Of a stretch of 64,000 nt of DNA, positions 22,131 to 31,073 are shown piece by piece (within the stretch, counting starts at the first letter, position 1; every line of letters begins with the position of its first letter). Source of the DNA: Bradyrhizobium sp. 139 (lineage in GTDB: Bacteria; Pseudomonadota; Alphaproteobacteria; Rhizobiales; Xanthobacteraceae); the NCBI RefSeq assembly GCF_023074175.1, contig NZ_JADPKS010000037.1:1-64000 (forward strand). The letters are read 5' to 3'. Made by a program: the position numbers and the translations under genes. A model generated the notes under the pieces. The model had not been told where the DNA came from. It saw nothing but the letters and a program-made list of their open reading frames with translations, and ran no database searches.

Positions 22131-23927
22131 TCAGGACTCGGCGGCGCGTTTGACGTCGCTTTGCACCAGGGTCAGCTTGCCGAGCGGCACGCCCGCATTC
22201 AGAAGTCCCTCGCGGTAATGGGCAAGGTCCTCGGATCGCTTCCAGTGGAAATTGCGCAAGTGACGGTCGACATTCAGGGTCGGGTAGTTGCGCATGAGCA
22301 CGCAGGCGGCCTCGGTCGCCTCGCCGTCCCGCCCCAACTGTGCCAGCGCCGCGGCGCGGATCGCCAGCGCCTGCATGTGGTTCGGGTTGATGTAGAGCTG
22401 CTCGCGGGCCCAGGACAGCGTCGCGTCGTATTGCCCCAGCAGATAGTGGCTGAAGGCGTTCAGCGCGGCCCATTGATAGCGCGGGTCGCTGTTGTCGCGC
22501 TGCGCGGCCATCGAGAACAGCTCGATCGCCTCGCGGTGCTCGCCGATGACGAAATGGCAGATGCCAAGCACGCCGCGCGCGCCATTGTCGTAGGGGTTGA
22601 GCGCGACCGCGCGCTTGGCGGCGTCCATCGCGGCCTCGTAATGTCCCTCCATCGCGTGGGCCCAGGACAGGATCGAGAACGCGAAGGAGGAGCGCGGGTC
22701 GAGCCGGACGCTGGTCTCGGCGAGGTTCATCGCCTCGGCCCACATCTCGCGCGTGCCCTTGACCCAGCCGAACTGGATGCTCTGGATCTGGATCGTGGCG
22801 AGATAGGCGTGCGCGATCGACAGCTTGGGGTCGAGCCTGATGGCTTCCCGGAACAGGTCGACGGCGGTGGCAAGGTCCTCCTTGGTGTGCCGATAATAGT
22901 GCGACAGCCCCTTGAGGAAGCGGTCCCAGGCGGTCACGTCGGTGGAGAGCCGCGCCGGCGCCGAAGCCTCCGCCCGGACGATCTCGGTGGCGATGGCGGC
23001 GGACAGGTTGGTGGTGATCTCGTCCTGCATCGCGAAGAGGTCACCGATGTCGCGATCGTAGCGTCCGGTCCAGAGTTGCTCGCCGGTCTCCGGCGCGATC
23101 AGCTCGGCGGACACGCGGATCTTGGCTCCGGCACGCCGCACCGAGCCCTGGATCAAATAGGTGGCGTCGATCTCGCGCGCGATCAGGCGAGTGCTGGTGT
23201 TCTTGCCCTTGAACGCGAAGGTCGAGTTGCGGCTCAGCACGCGATAGAAGGATTGCAGCGACAGCGCGTGGATCAGATCCTCGGTGAGGCCGTCGGAGAA
23301 ATATTCGTCCTGGGCGTCGCTGAGATTGGCGAAGGGCAGCACGCCGACGATCGCGGTCCGGTACTGCTGCGAGAGGGTGGACGCCTCCCTCAGAGCGGGC
23401 GCGAGCGCCGGTGCACCCTCGTGCGTCCAGGTCCAGACACCGACTGGATCCTTGATGTTCTTGAAGCGGTGGTTGCCGGCATCGACCAGCGGCACGGTCA
23501 GGTGCTTGCTCGCCTCCCGATAGGCCTTGGCCGAGATCGCGAAGCCGCCGGGGCTCGCCACGGATTCGAGGCGGACGGCAATGTTGACATCGTCGCCGAA
23601 GACCTCGTCCTCGTCGGCGATGACGTCGCCCATGTGGATGCCGAGGCGAAACTGCATGGCGCGTTCCGCAGGCAGGTGGTGGTTGCGCTCCGCCATCAGC
23701 GTCTGCATCGCGATCGCGGCCTCGGCGGCGCTGACGATGCTGGGGAACTCGAGCAGGAAGCCGTCGCCGGTGTTTTTGACGACGCGGCCGCCATGATTGA
23801 GGATGATGGGATGAATCGCGCTGCGATGGGCCTTGAAGGCGGCATGGGTGCCGGCCTCGTCGCTGCCCATCATGCGCGAATAGCCGGCGACATCGGCGCA
23901 GACGATGGCAGCGAGGCGTCTTTCCAT
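22131..23927 (-). CDS. Class III adenylate/guanylate cyclase with TolB-like and TPR domains
   Basis: The 598-residue soluble protein starts with a class III cyclase domain (1-175). The metal-binding aspartates D12 (CADVAGYS) and D55 (KNTGDGF) and the transition-state residues N115 and R119 (DDVNIAVRLES) are all intact, so it is probably active. A TolB-like module (about 200-330, VGVLPFANLSDAQDEYFSDG) and C-terminal TPR repeats (about 390-570) follow. This three-part architecture is very common in Bradyrhizobium. The ATG at 23927 fits the conserved start MERRLAAIVCADVAG; an ATG at 23990 would add 21 residues. It lies 194 bases upstream of the cytochrome gene on the same strand. Confidence 0.9.
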   Translation of the reverse strand: MERRLAAIVCADVAGYSRMMGSDEAGTHAAFKAHRSAIHPIILNHGGRVVKNTGDGFLLEFPSIVSAAEAAIAMQTLMAERNHHLPAERAMQFRLGIHMGDVIADEDEVFGDDVNIAVRLESVASPGGFAISAKAYREASKHLTVPLVDAGNHRFKNIKDPVGVWTWTHEGAPALAPALREASTLSQQYRTAIVGVLPFANLSDAQDEYFSDGLTEDLIHALSLQSFYRVLSRNSTFAFKGKNTSTRLIAREIDATYLIQGSVRRAGAKIRVSAELIAPETGEQLWTGRYDRDIGDLFAMQDEITTNLSAAIATEIVRAEASAPARLSTDVTAWDRFLKGLSHYYRHTKEDLATAVDLFREAIRLDPKLSIAHAYLATIQIQSIQFGWVKGTREMWAEAMNLAETSVRLDPRSSFAFSILSWAHAMEGHYEAAMDAAKRAVALNPYDNGARGVLGICHFVIGEHREAIELFSMAAQRDNSDPRYQWAALNAFSHYLLGQYDATLSWAREQLYINPNHMQALAIRAAALAQLGRDGEATEAACVLMRNYPTLNVDRHLRNFHWKRSEDLAHYREGLLNAGVPLGKLTLVQSDVKRAAES

Positions 23928-24150
23928 ATCCTCGGAGCTCCAAGGGAGGGCGGACCGGCCACGGCGTGGCAGTCGCCTCGAATCCCGCATTGCAAGAACC
24001 CTGCCTTTATAGAGCAGATGAGGCCGAGCGAAAGTATGATCCGCATTGCAAATTCGAGGCAAATCCTACGCAATCCCGGCGGTGGACTGCGGCGGCCGGA
24101 CCGACTAAGTGAAATCAAGACCGCCCGGATGGGCGGCGGGGGCACCTTGC

Positions 24151-24783
24151 ATGCTGGGCATTCACGAAATCTGGCTCTTCATCCTGTCCGGCGTGCTGCT
24201 CAACATCACGCCGGGGCCGGATAGCGTCTATGTGATCGGCCGCAGCATGCAGATGGGCTGGCGAGGCGGCGCCGCGGCCGCGCTCGGCATCAGTTGCGGC
24301 TGCTTTTTCCACGTCGCGGGCGCTGCGATCGGCCTTTCGGCCCTGCTGATGGCCTCATCGACCGCCTTCTCGATCCTGAAGCTGGTCGGCGCGGCCTATC
24401 TCGTCGTGGCCGGACTTCAGATGCTGTGGTCGCGTCCGGTGCTGGCGGCGGTCAGGAACGAGGCCGAGCGGAACTCGCTGCGGCGGGTCTTCCTTCAGGG
24501 CGTCTTCACCAATGCGCTCAATCCCAAGGTCGCGCTGTTTTTCCTGGCCTTCCTGCCGCAATTCGTCGCAGCCGATTCACCGCACAAGCCGCTCGCCTTC
24601 CTGACGCTCGGACTGATCTTCATCTTTACGGGAACGCTGTGGTGCCTGGTGCTGGCGGCGTTCGCGGCAAAGGCCGCCCACCGCTTGCGGACCTCGGAGG
24701 GCGCAATCGCCTGGGTCAACCGCGCCCTCGGCGGCCTCTTCATCTATCTCGGCATCCGCGTCGCTATGCTGGAGACGCGGTAA
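24151..24783 (+). CDS. LysE/RhtB-family amino-acid exporter
   Basis: The 210-residue inner-membrane protein has about six hydrophobic segments and the family hallmark NITPGPDSVYVIGRS near residue 18, with ALNPKVALFFLAFLPQF in the second half. Such proteins export amino acids or related metabolites by proton antiport. The ATG at 24151 starts directly at the first membrane segment. Its stop lies seven bases from the convergent TauE/SafE gene, leaving no room for a separate terminator. Confidence 0.9.
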   Translation: MLGIHEIWLFILSGVLLNITPGPDSVYVIGRSMQMGWRGGAAAALGISCGCFFHVAGAAIGLSALLMASSTAFSILKLVGAAYLVVAGLQMLWSRPVLAAVRNEAERNSLRRVFLQGVFTNALNPKVALFFLAFLPQFVAADSPHKPLAFLTLGLIFIFTGTLWCLVLAAFAAKAAHRLRTSEGAIAWVNRALGGLFIYLGIRVAMLETR

Positions 24784-24789
24784 CTTCCT

Positions 24790-25542
24790 TCAGGCAAATT
24801 CCTTCAGCAGCGCGCTGGCGGCGAGGTAGAGGCCGAGCAGGACCATCGCGATCAGGAACCAGTGGCGAAACGCTTCCGCCGGCATCCGCGCCCGCACCGA
24901 CTGGCCGATGAACATGCCGGCAAAGGCCATCGCCATGGCGATGGCGCCGGGTACGGCATTGGCCGGCGTGAGCAGGCCGCCTGCGGTCAGATTGAAGGCG
25001 AGCGCCAGGGTGGCTGTCGTGAAGAACACGCCGAGCGCCTGCACCAGCTCGTCCTTCTCCATGCCGATCGCCTGCATGAACGGCATCGAGGGGATCACCT
25101 GCACGCCGGTCGAGGCCGAGATCACGCCGGTGACCACGCCGACCACGCCGCCGACCCATTTCTCGTTCTGCGGCGCGACGCGGAACTGGAATTTGTTCAG
25201 ACCGATCACGGCGTAGATGACGAGCAGGGCGCCGAGCACGATCGTGCCGTAGCGCGCATGCGGGCCGGTCAGGGCGCCGGCATTGAGCCAGCATCCGATC
25301 ACGGTGCCGATCATCAGCGGCCACAGCCGCCTCAGGATGTCGCGCAAATGGGGGCCGACAAAAGTCTGCCAGATGTTGGTGACGATGGCGGGCACGATCA
25401 CGATGGCGATCGCACGGCTCGGAGCCATGCTCACCGCAAGCAGGCCCATGGAGACGGTCGGCAGGCCGAGCCCGACCACGCCCTTGACGAATCCGGCGAT
25501 CAGGAAGACGGCGGCGACGACGATGAGGAGCGGGTCGATCAT
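24790..25542 (-). CDS. TauE/SafE-family membrane transporter
   Basis: The 250-residue protein has about eight hydrophobic segments arranged as two similar halves, with GFVKGVVGLGLPTVSMGLL near residue 18 and GVVGVVTGVISASTGVQVIP in the middle; these glycine-rich motifs define the family. Members are proposed exporters of sulfite or other organic/inorganic sulfur anions. The ATG at 25542 precedes the first membrane helix. It is divergent from a LysR gene 92 bases away, which is the likely regulator. Confidence 0.9.
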   Translation of the reverse strand: MIDPLLIVVAAVFLIAGFVKGVVGLGLPTVSMGLLAVSMAPSRAIAIVIVPAIVTNIWQTFVGPHLRDILRRLWPLMIGTVIGCWLNAGALTGPHARYGTIVLGALLVIYAVIGLNKFQFRVAPQNEKWVGGVVGVVTGVISASTGVQVIPSMPFMQAIGMEKDELVQALGVFFTTATLALAFNLTAGGLLTPANAVPGAIAMAMAFAGMFIGQSVRARMPAEAFRHWFLIAMVLLGLYLAASALLKEFA

Positions 25543-25634
25543 GCCGCGCACATTGACCGAACCCGTGCGCCGGCACAATCTGAAGGATGCGGAGACAGCC
25601 TTCGTTCAAGACGAAGGCTGAGGAGAAACCCGCC

Positions 25635-26525
25635 ATGCGCTTCGATCTCGTCGACCTCCAGCTTTTCATCGCGGTCGCCGACCAGCGCAGCATCACCCGC
25701 GGCGCCGAGCGATCGCATCTGGCGCTGGCCTCGGCCAGCGCGCGCATCAAGGGACTCGAGGCCGCGCTCGGCGTCGTCCTGCTCAAGCGCGGGCGCCGCG
25801 GCGTCGAGTTGACCGCGGCCGGCGAGAGCCTGCTCGATCATGCGAGGGTCGTCATCCACCAGATCGACGCCATGCGCGGCGATCTCGCGGGCTTTGCCAG
25901 CGGCGTGCGCGCGAGCGTGCACTTGCTCGCCAACACGTCCGGCCTGTCGGAGCATCTGCCGAAGGCGCTGGCCGGCTTCCTGCGCGAGCACCGCGACGTC
26001 GCCATCGACATCGAGGAGCGCGAGAGCACCGACATCGCGGCCGCGATCACCGCGGGCGCGGCCGATCTCGGCTTCGCCGCCGAGCACGCGCTGCCCGACC
26101 ATATCGAGCGCTTCGCCTTCAGCGAGGATCGCCTGACGCTGGTGACATCGAAGCGCGGTCCATTCGCCGGCCGCCGCCAGATCGACTTCCAGGAGGCGGG
26201 GGATTGCGAGTTTGTCGGACTGACCAGCGCCACTGCGCTTCAGATGCATATTTCAAAGCACGCCGCGCGGCTCGGCATGCGCCCACATTTCCGCGCGCGG
26301 CTGCGCGATTTCGATGCGATCTGCCAGATGGTCGCCGCCGATGTCGGCGTCGCGCTGGTGCCGGAATCCGCCGCCCGCCGCTGCGCAAAACTGATGCCGC
26401 TCGCGATGGTCCGCCTGCGCGATGCGTGGGCCAACCGCCGCCTCGTGATCTGCGCGCGCAGCTTCAAGACGCTGCCGCGGCCGGCCAAGATGCTGGTGGA
26501 GCATTTGCGCGCGGCGGCGGTGTAA
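25635..26525 (+). CDS. LysR-family transcriptional regulator
   Basis: The 296-residue protein has an N-terminal winged helix-turn-helix (residues 3-62, DLQLFIAVADQRSITRGAER) and a C-terminal periplasmic-binding-type effector domain (about 90-290). The ATG at 25635 lies nine bases past AGGAG (25621-25625). LysR proteins usually control a divergent gene, here the TauE/SafE transporter, so the effector may be its substrate. No palindromic T-N11-A site stands out clearly in the short intergenic gap. Confidence 0.9.
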   Translation: MRFDLVDLQLFIAVADQRSITRGAERSHLALASASARIKGLEAALGVVLLKRGRRGVELTAAGESLLDHARVVIHQIDAMRGDLAGFASGVRASVHLLANTSGLSEHLPKALAGFLREHRDVAIDIEERESTDIAAAITAGAADLGFAAEHALPDHIERFAFSEDRLTLVTSKRGPFAGRRQIDFQEAGDCEFVGLTSATALQMHISKHAARLGMRPHFRARLRDFDAICQMVAADVGVALVPESAARRCAKLMPLAMVRLRDAWANRRLVICARSFKTLPRPAKMLVEHLRAAAV

Positions 26526-26548
26526 GGGCCACGCGGGCGGTCGGCTCA

Positions 26549-26887
26549 CCCTCCCGTTTGCGGGCAGGGGAATCGCATTTGGCAGCTGAGAGCTTGCCGG
26601 CGTGCTCGGCCTGCATGGTTCGAGACGCCCGCTTTGGCGGGCTCCTCACCATGGAGAGGGTCCGATATCTTGCCGCGAAACGCGACCTCATCCTGAGGGC
26701 CCGCCGTAGGCGGGCGTCTCGAAGGATGGCCGAAAGCGAGCTTCCCGCCTGTTTTTCTTCATATGCGATAGCCCTGCGCTTGCGGGGGAGGGTCGGGGAG
26801 TGGATCGTAGGCGAGACCGCCCCAGAGGATAAAGCCCTCACCCGGCGCTCTTGCGAGCGCCGACCTCTCCCGCAAGCGGGAGAGGTG
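26549..26887. repeat. Composite of family A and family C intergenic repeats
   Basis: This gene-free stretch holds a family A fragment (from 26549), a family C block (CATGGTTCGAGACGCCCGC from about 26614, then CTCATCCTGAGGGCCCGCC and GTCTCGAAGGATGG to about 26730), and a second family A block (from about 26777) ending in GACCTCTCCCGCAAGCGGGA with a central GGCGCTCTTGCGAGCGCC palindrome. I see no coding potential beyond antisense-type frames. Confidence 0.8.
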
Positions 26888-26896
26888 AACAAGCAG

Positions 26897-27862
26897 CTAC
26901 TTCGCCGTCTCTACCCCGGCATCCTTGATCACTTTCGCCCATTTCGCGGTCTCATCCGCGATAAACGAGCGAAAATGCTCCGGCTCATCGCCGATCAGCG
27001 TCGCGCCCTGGGCGGCGAGCTTTTCCTTCACCGCCGGATCCGCCATGGCTTTGGTCGCCAGAGCATGTAGCGCGGTGACGATCTCCTTCGGCGTGCCCTT
27101 GGGCGCGACCATGCCGTACCAGTTCTCGATGTGCAGGGCGGCAAAGCCCGCTTCCGCGGTGGTCGGAACATCAGGCGCGGTCGGTGCGCGCGCGGCTGAG
27201 CCGACCGCGATCGGCCGCAGGGCGCCGGCCTTGATCTGCGGCAGCAGCACCGGAAGATCCAGGAACGTCATCTGCACCTGCTGGCCGAGCAGATCGTTCA
27301 CGGCGGGCGCAGCGCCGCGATAGGGCACATGCACGATGTCGATCTTGGCCGTCAGCTTGAACAATTCGCCGGCGAGATGCGGCAGGCTGCCGGGGCCGGA
27401 GGATGCGAAATTGAGTTTTCCCGGTTGCGCCCTGGCGAGCGCGATCAATTCGGCCATGTCTTTCGCTGGTACGTCATTCGCGACCACGAGCATTTCCGGC
27501 ACGGTCGCAACCAGTGTCACCGGCGTGAGATCATTGAGCGTGTCGTAGGCCACCCTCTCCATGCTCGGGCTGATCGCGAGCGCACCGGCGCTGGAGATCG
27601 CGATGGTGTAACCGTCAGGCGCGGCCTTCGAGACCGCGTCGGTACCGAGCACGCCGCCCTGGCCGCCGCGATTGTCGATCAGCACCGGCTGTCCCGACAA
27701 CTCGGACATGCGCTGGCCGATCACCCGCGCGATGATGTCGTTGGGCCCGCCGGCCGGGAACGGCACGATCAGCTTGATCGGCTTGGCCGGGAAATTCTGC
27801 GCGGAGGCGAGCGCGGGAAACAGAAGCAGGGCCGCGAGGACGAGCTTGCGCCAGTTTTTCAT
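26897..27862 (-). CDS. Tripartite tricarboxylate transporter (Bug/TctC-type) substrate-binding protein
   Basis: The 321-residue periplasmic protein has a signal peptide (MKNWRKLVLAALLLFPALAS, cleavage near SAQN) followed by the Bug-family start FPAKPIKLIVPFPAGGPNDI. Bug proteins bind carboxylates or amides for TctAB-type importers. No tctA or tctB lies nearby, so this is one of the many orphan Bug proteins. It starts 18 bases after the hisN stop on the same strand, so the two are probably co-transcribed, although a metabolic link is not evident. Confidence 0.9.
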   Translation of the reverse strand: MKNWRKLVLAALLLFPALASAQNFPAKPIKLIVPFPAGGPNDIIARVIGQRMSELSGQPVLIDNRGGQGGVLGTDAVSKAAPDGYTIAISSAGALAISPSMERVAYDTLNDLTPVTLVATVPEMLVVANDVPAKDMAELIALARAQPGKLNFASSGPGSLPHLAGELFKLTAKIDIVHVPYRGAAPAVNDLLGQQVQMTFLDLPVLLPQIKAGALRPIAVGSAARAPTAPDVPTTAEAGFAALHIENWYGMVAPKGTPKEIVTALHALATKAMADPAVKEKLAAQGATLIGDEPEHFRSFIADETAKWAKVIKDAGVETAK

Positions 27863-27880
27863 CCAGGCTTCCTCTGTCGC

Positions 27881-28663
27881 CTATCCGTTGAGCAGTTTCA
27901 GCGCTTCTTCGTGAATGCGGGGATCGCCGGCCGCGATGATGCGGCCGCCGCCCTGGGCCGGCTTGCCTTCCCAGGTGGTGACGACGCCACCGGCGCCGGT
28001 CACGATCGGGATCAGGGCTGCGATATCGTAAGGCTTCAGCTCGGTCTCGACTACGAGATCGACGTGACCGGCCGCCAGCATGCAATAGGAATAGCAGTCG
28101 CCGCCATAGCGCGACAGCCGCGCGCCCTTTTCGATGCGGCCGAAAATGGCGCGGTCGCGCTCGTTCATCAGTAGCGGGCTGGTGGTGTAGGTCGTCGCTT
28201 CCGAGAGCGAGGCGCAGCGGCGGACCTGGAGTCGGCGCTCGCCGGAGGGGCCTTTATAGTTGGCCGAACCATTGTCGCCGGAAAAACGCTCGCCGATGAA
28301 GGGCTGGTGCATCATGCCGAACACCGGCGCGCCCTTGTGCAGCAGCCCGATCAGCGTGCCCCAGATCGGAAAGCCGCCGATGAAGGATTTGGTGCCGTCG
28401 ATGGGGTCGAGCACCCAGACATAATCGGCGTCCTCGCGCTCATTGCCGAATTCCTCGCCGACGATGCCGTGCTGGGGGAAGCTGGCCTTGATCAGCCGCC
28501 GCATCACCGCCTCCGCGGCGCGATCGGCTTCGGTGACGGGATCGAAATCCTTGGTCTTGCTCTTGTCGTCGATCGACAGCGAGGTGCGGAAGAACGGAAG
28601 GATGGTTTCGCCGGAGGCGGTGGCGAGCCGTCCGATGAAGGCGGAGAAGTCGATCACCGTCAC
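27881..28663 (-). CDS. hisN: Histidinol-phosphatase, inositol-monophosphatase fold
   Basis: The 260-residue protein carries the IMPase metal sites: GIVGEEFGNE near residue 66, LDPIDGTKSFIGG near 85 and KPYDIAALIPI near 212. This HisN type hydrolyses L-histidinol phosphate in actinobacteria and alphaproteobacteria. The GTG at 28663 is preceded by GGAG five bases away; an overlapping ATG is out of frame. A role on another sugar phosphate cannot be excluded because other his genes are not in the window. Confidence 0.85.
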   Translation of the reverse strand: MTVIDFSAFIGRLATASGETILPFFRTSLSIDDKSKTKDFDPVTEADRAAEAVMRRLIKASFPQHGIVGEEFGNEREDADYVWVLDPIDGTKSFIGGFPIWGTLIGLLHKGAPVFGMMHQPFIGERFSGDNGSANYKGPSGERRLQVRRCASLSEATTYTTSPLLMNERDRAIFGRIEKGARLSRYGGDCYSYCMLAAGHVDLVVETELKPYDIAALIPIVTGAGGVVTTWEGKPAQGGGRIIAAGDPRIHEEALKLLNG

Positions 28664-28965
28664 GGCATCTCCTCAAAGCGAAAGTTAGGTTGAAACTCGC
28701 ATCTGCCTATCTCAATTCGCCTGTGACGTGCAGCGCTGTCTTGATTTGCGGCCTGGTATTTTGGATGCCGCGCCTGTCTGTCTCAGATGAGCCATAGGCT
28801 GGCCAAATATCGATCACAGAGTTGAAACCTTGGTTCCGAACATGCCTCGTGCGTATGCAAATGACTATCAACCCATTGAATTTCCTTATCAAAGAAACTG
28901 AATCTGGGTTTCGCTAGGAGCAACTGAGCCATGTGTGTTTTGCATGGGAAAGCGCTCAAAAGCTC
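28664..28965. other. Gene-free AT-richer stretch
   Basis: No supported gene lies here. The base composition is visibly less GC-rich than the surroundings. TAGGAG followed by an ATG at 28931 suggests a reading frame, but that frame runs through a strong terminator and into antisense sequence, so I do not call it. The stretch leads into the sRNA candidate. Confidence 0.5.
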
Positions 28966-28994
28966 TTGCACTTTGTGCGTCGCGGTCGCATATT
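28966..28994 (+). promoter_or_regulatory. Possible promoter of the sRNA candidate
   Basis: TTGCAC (28966-28971) and CATATT (28989-28994) are separated by 17 bases. Both match the sigma-70 consensus only partly, but the spacing and position fit a start near 29001. Confidence 0.35.
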
Positions 28995-29000
28995 GTTGCG

Positions 29001-29089
29001 GTGCGGTAGCGCTTTGCGTTACCGCTGCCCTCCTTGGGCGTTTCCTCCCTAGACTTGGGCCGCTTGTTCATAACAAGCGGCCCTTTTTT
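29001..29089 (+). ncRNA. Candidate trans-acting sRNA with anti-SD loops
   Basis: Three hairpins follow one another: GCGGTAGCG/CGTTACCGC (29003-29025, loop CTTTG), GCCC/GGGC (29027-29039, loop TCCTT), and a perfect 12-base terminator stem with six T (29057-29089). CU-rich single-stranded TTTCCTCCC lies at 29041-29049. UCCUU and CCUCC can pair with ribosome-binding sites, as known for several alphaproteobacterial sRNAs. No protein frame of fitting length ends at the terminator, and both neighbours are on the other strand. The 5' end is a guess from the weak promoter. Confidence 0.6.
29057..29089 (+). terminator. Strong intrinsic terminator
   Basis: GGGCCGCTTGTT (29057-29068) pairs perfectly with AACAAGCGGCCC (29072-29083) around a three-base loop and is followed by TTTTTT. 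It ends a plus-strand transcript for which no plus-strand protein gene exists upstream. Confidence 0.9.
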
Positions 29090-29186
29090 CTTGTCGCCTC
29101 TGTTTTCGTTTTGGCGCGCGTTGGGACGCGACGCGAAAACGCACTCGCGCCACCCGCGACCTGTCCTGCGAAAAAGAAAGTCGCGC

Positions 29187-30077
29187 CTATTCCGCCGCGG
29201 CCTGGAACGGGCCGAGATCGCCGAACGGGATTGTTGTCGCCAGCACGTCGGCGAGCACCGCGAAGTCGGAGGCGACCTGCGCAAAGCGCGGACTGCGCTC
29301 GCGCCGCCGCTCGTCCATGTAGATAGCACGATTCAGTTCGAGCTGCACCGCGTGCAGGCCGCTCGCGGGGTTGCCGTAGTGCTCGGTGATGAAGCCGCCG
29401 GCATAGGGCTTGTTGCGGCCGATCGAATAGCCGAGTCCCGTCATGGTCTCCTCGACCCTGTCCGGAAGGAGCGGTGTGCAGCTCGTGCCATAGCGGTCGC
29501 CGATCACGACGTCCGGCCGCCGCGGTTCGTCGCGGGAGACGCCGACCGAGGGCATCGAGTGGCAGTCCACCAGCACCACGGTGCCGAACATCTGGTGCAC
29601 CTTGTTGATCAGCCTGCGCAGCGCGCGATGATAGGGCTTGTAGAGCGTCTCGATCCGCGCCAGCGCATCGTCGACCAGGATGCGGTCGCGGTAGATCTCC
29701 TGGCCGTCGCCGACCACGCGCGGGATGGTGCCGAGGCCGCCCGCGACCCGCATCGAGCGGGTGTTGGCAAAGCTCGGCAGCCGCCCGGTGAACATGCGCG
29801 GATCGAGCTCGTAGGGCTCGCGATTGACGTCGACATAGGAGCGGGGAAAGTTGACCCGCACGGTTGGAAAGCCGCGCGCGCTCAAGTGGCCGATCAGCTC
29901 GTCCATGAAGGAATCTTCGGACCGCCGCAGCGTCGGCAGGTCGATCCGCGAGGCGCTGAGGAATTGGTCCGGATAGGTCGAACCGGAATGGGGCGAGTTG
30001 AAGATGATAGGCGCGCGCCATTGCGCGGGCTCCACGATCTCGAAGGCTGGCGACACCTCGCCGTCAAACCGGGTCAT
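29187..30077 (-). CDS. N-formylglutamate amidohydrolase family protein
   Basis: The 296-residue protein belongs to the HutG/N-formylglutamate deformylase family, which hydrolyses N-formyl-L-glutamate to formate and glutamate. Zinc-site motifs are visible: NSPHSGSTYP near residue 28, VDCHSMPSVG near 167 and GFITEHYGNP near 228. The ATG at 30077 gives MTRFDGEVSPAFEIV; the frame extends upstream to 30122 without added similarity. No other histidine-utilisation gene is in the window, so a different N-acyl amino acid may be the substrate. Confidence 0.87.
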   Translation of the reverse strand: MTRFDGEVSPAFEIVEPAQWRAPIIFNSPHSGSTYPDQFLSASRIDLPTLRRSEDSFMDELIGHLSARGFPTVRVNFPRSYVDVNREPYELDPRMFTGRLPSFANTRSMRVAGGLGTIPRVVGDGQEIYRDRILVDDALARIETLYKPYHRALRRLINKVHQMFGTVVLVDCHSMPSVGVSRDEPRRPDVVIGDRYGTSCTPLLPDRVEETMTGLGYSIGRNKPYAGGFITEHYGNPASGLHAVQLELNRAIYMDERRRERSPRFAQVASDFAVLADVLATTIPFGDLGPFQAAAE

Positions 30078-30424
30078 CTTCTCGGGCTTCGTCCCTTCAC
30101 GCCGCAAGGTTTGGCGCCTCACGATCCGGCATGGGCTCGGATCGAATGATTCGGCCGGTGGAGCGGCTCTTATGTGTCGTCATTGTCCGGAATCGCAACC
30201 ATTCTGCCAAGCGAAAAGATGTGATCGGTGCTGGAACATGTCTTAACCCTGCGGGCAGGGAAGCGGGGATCGCAGCGCGCGGCTCGATTGCTTCGTGACG
30301 CATTCCGGTTCACAAGGGACCGGCAGCGCAGCCAGCCCAGGGTAAAGATTTTCACCCCAAATTTACCCTCTGTCGGGCTTAGTGACCTCTGCTGATATCC
30401 TCTGGGGATGCGACGTTTCCTGCC
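30078..30424. other. Intergenic region upstream of cpdR with an inverted repeat
   Basis: GGGTAAA (30340-30346) and TTTACCC (30362-30368) form a 7-base inverted repeat with a 15-base spacer, starting 85 bases before the cpdR ATG, in a position suited to a regulator. The rest of the gap shows nothing I recognise. No TTAA-N7-TTAA CtrA site is present. Confidence 0.45.
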
Positions 30425-30784
30425 ATGCCAAAAATCCTGCTCGCCGAAGACGACAACGACATGCGCCGTTTCCTGGTCAAGGCGCTGGAAAACGCCGGTT
30501 TTCAGGTCTCGTCCCATGACAACGGCATGGCCGCCTATCAACGGCTCCGCGAAGAGCCATTCGAGATGCTGCTGACCGACATCGTGATGCCGGAGATGGA
30601 CGGCATCGAGCTCGCCCGCCGGGCCTCGGAACTCGACCCCGACATCAAGATCATGTTCATCACGGGCTTTGCCGCGGTCGCCCTGAACTCGGATTCGGAT
30701 GCGCCCAAGAATGCCAAGGTGCTGTCCAAGCCCGTGCACCTGCGCGAATTGGTCAGCGAAGTGAACAAGATGCTGGCGGCCTAA
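30425..30784 (+). CDS. cpdR: Single-domain response regulator CpdR
   Basis: The 119-residue protein is a receiver domain only: acidic pocket D9-D10, phosphoacceptor D52 in LLTDIVMPEMDG, and the conserved Lys in VLSKPVHLREL. The sequence MPKILLAEDDNDMRRFLVKA is typical of CpdR. In its unphosphorylated form CpdR recruits ClpXP to degrade cell-cycle proteins such as CtrA in alphaproteobacteria. The CckA-ChpT phosphorelay controls it. The gene stands alone before a tRNA. Confidence 0.93.
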   Translation: MPKILLAEDDNDMRRFLVKALENAGFQVSSHDNGMAAYQRLREEPFEMLLTDIVMPEMDGIELARRASELDPDIKIMFITGFAAVALNSDSDAPKNAKVLSKPVHLRELVSEVNKMLAA

Positions 30785-30856
30785 ATCGGCCTGTTCCGTC
30801 CTTGCGCCGGCTCCTTTGAGCCGTTATAGGGACCCCACCCGATCTAGACGACTCTA

Positions 30857-30931
30857 GGGCACGTAGCTCAGCGGGAGAGCACTACCTTGACATGGTAGGG
30901 GTCACAGGTTCGATCCCTGTCGTGCCCACCA
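30857..30931 (+). tRNA. tRNA-Val (anticodon GAC)
   Basis: A full cloverleaf can be drawn: acceptor arms GGGCACG and CGTGCCC, D-arm GCTC/GAGC, anticodon stem CTACC/GGTAG with loop TTGACAT (anticodon GAC), T-arm ACAGG/CCTGT with TTCGATC, and an encoded CCA end at 30929-30931. Confidence 0.97.
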
Positions 30932-31073
30932 TCCTTCGCTCGCGGTAGCCGAGAGAAGGATGCCGCACCGAAACCCAACGGGCGCAGGCGGGCTGTTACC
31001 GCGAGATTGCGGCGGCCAGACCCCCCGATACGATATATTGGAACAGCCCGGCTTTATTTGGCATTGATGCGCC

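Noticed and set aside
22128..24224. Open frame of 698 codons on the plus strand
   Set aside because: It is antisense to the intact cyclase gene, whose catalytic motifs are all present.
28931..29326. Plus-strand frame of 131 codons with a ribosome site
   Set aside because: It reads through a strong terminator and into sequence antisense to the amidohydrolase gene; a small RNA explains the terminator better.
30857..30931. tRNA-Val as an integration site
   Set aside because: No integrase gene or duplicated tRNA 3' end is found downstream.
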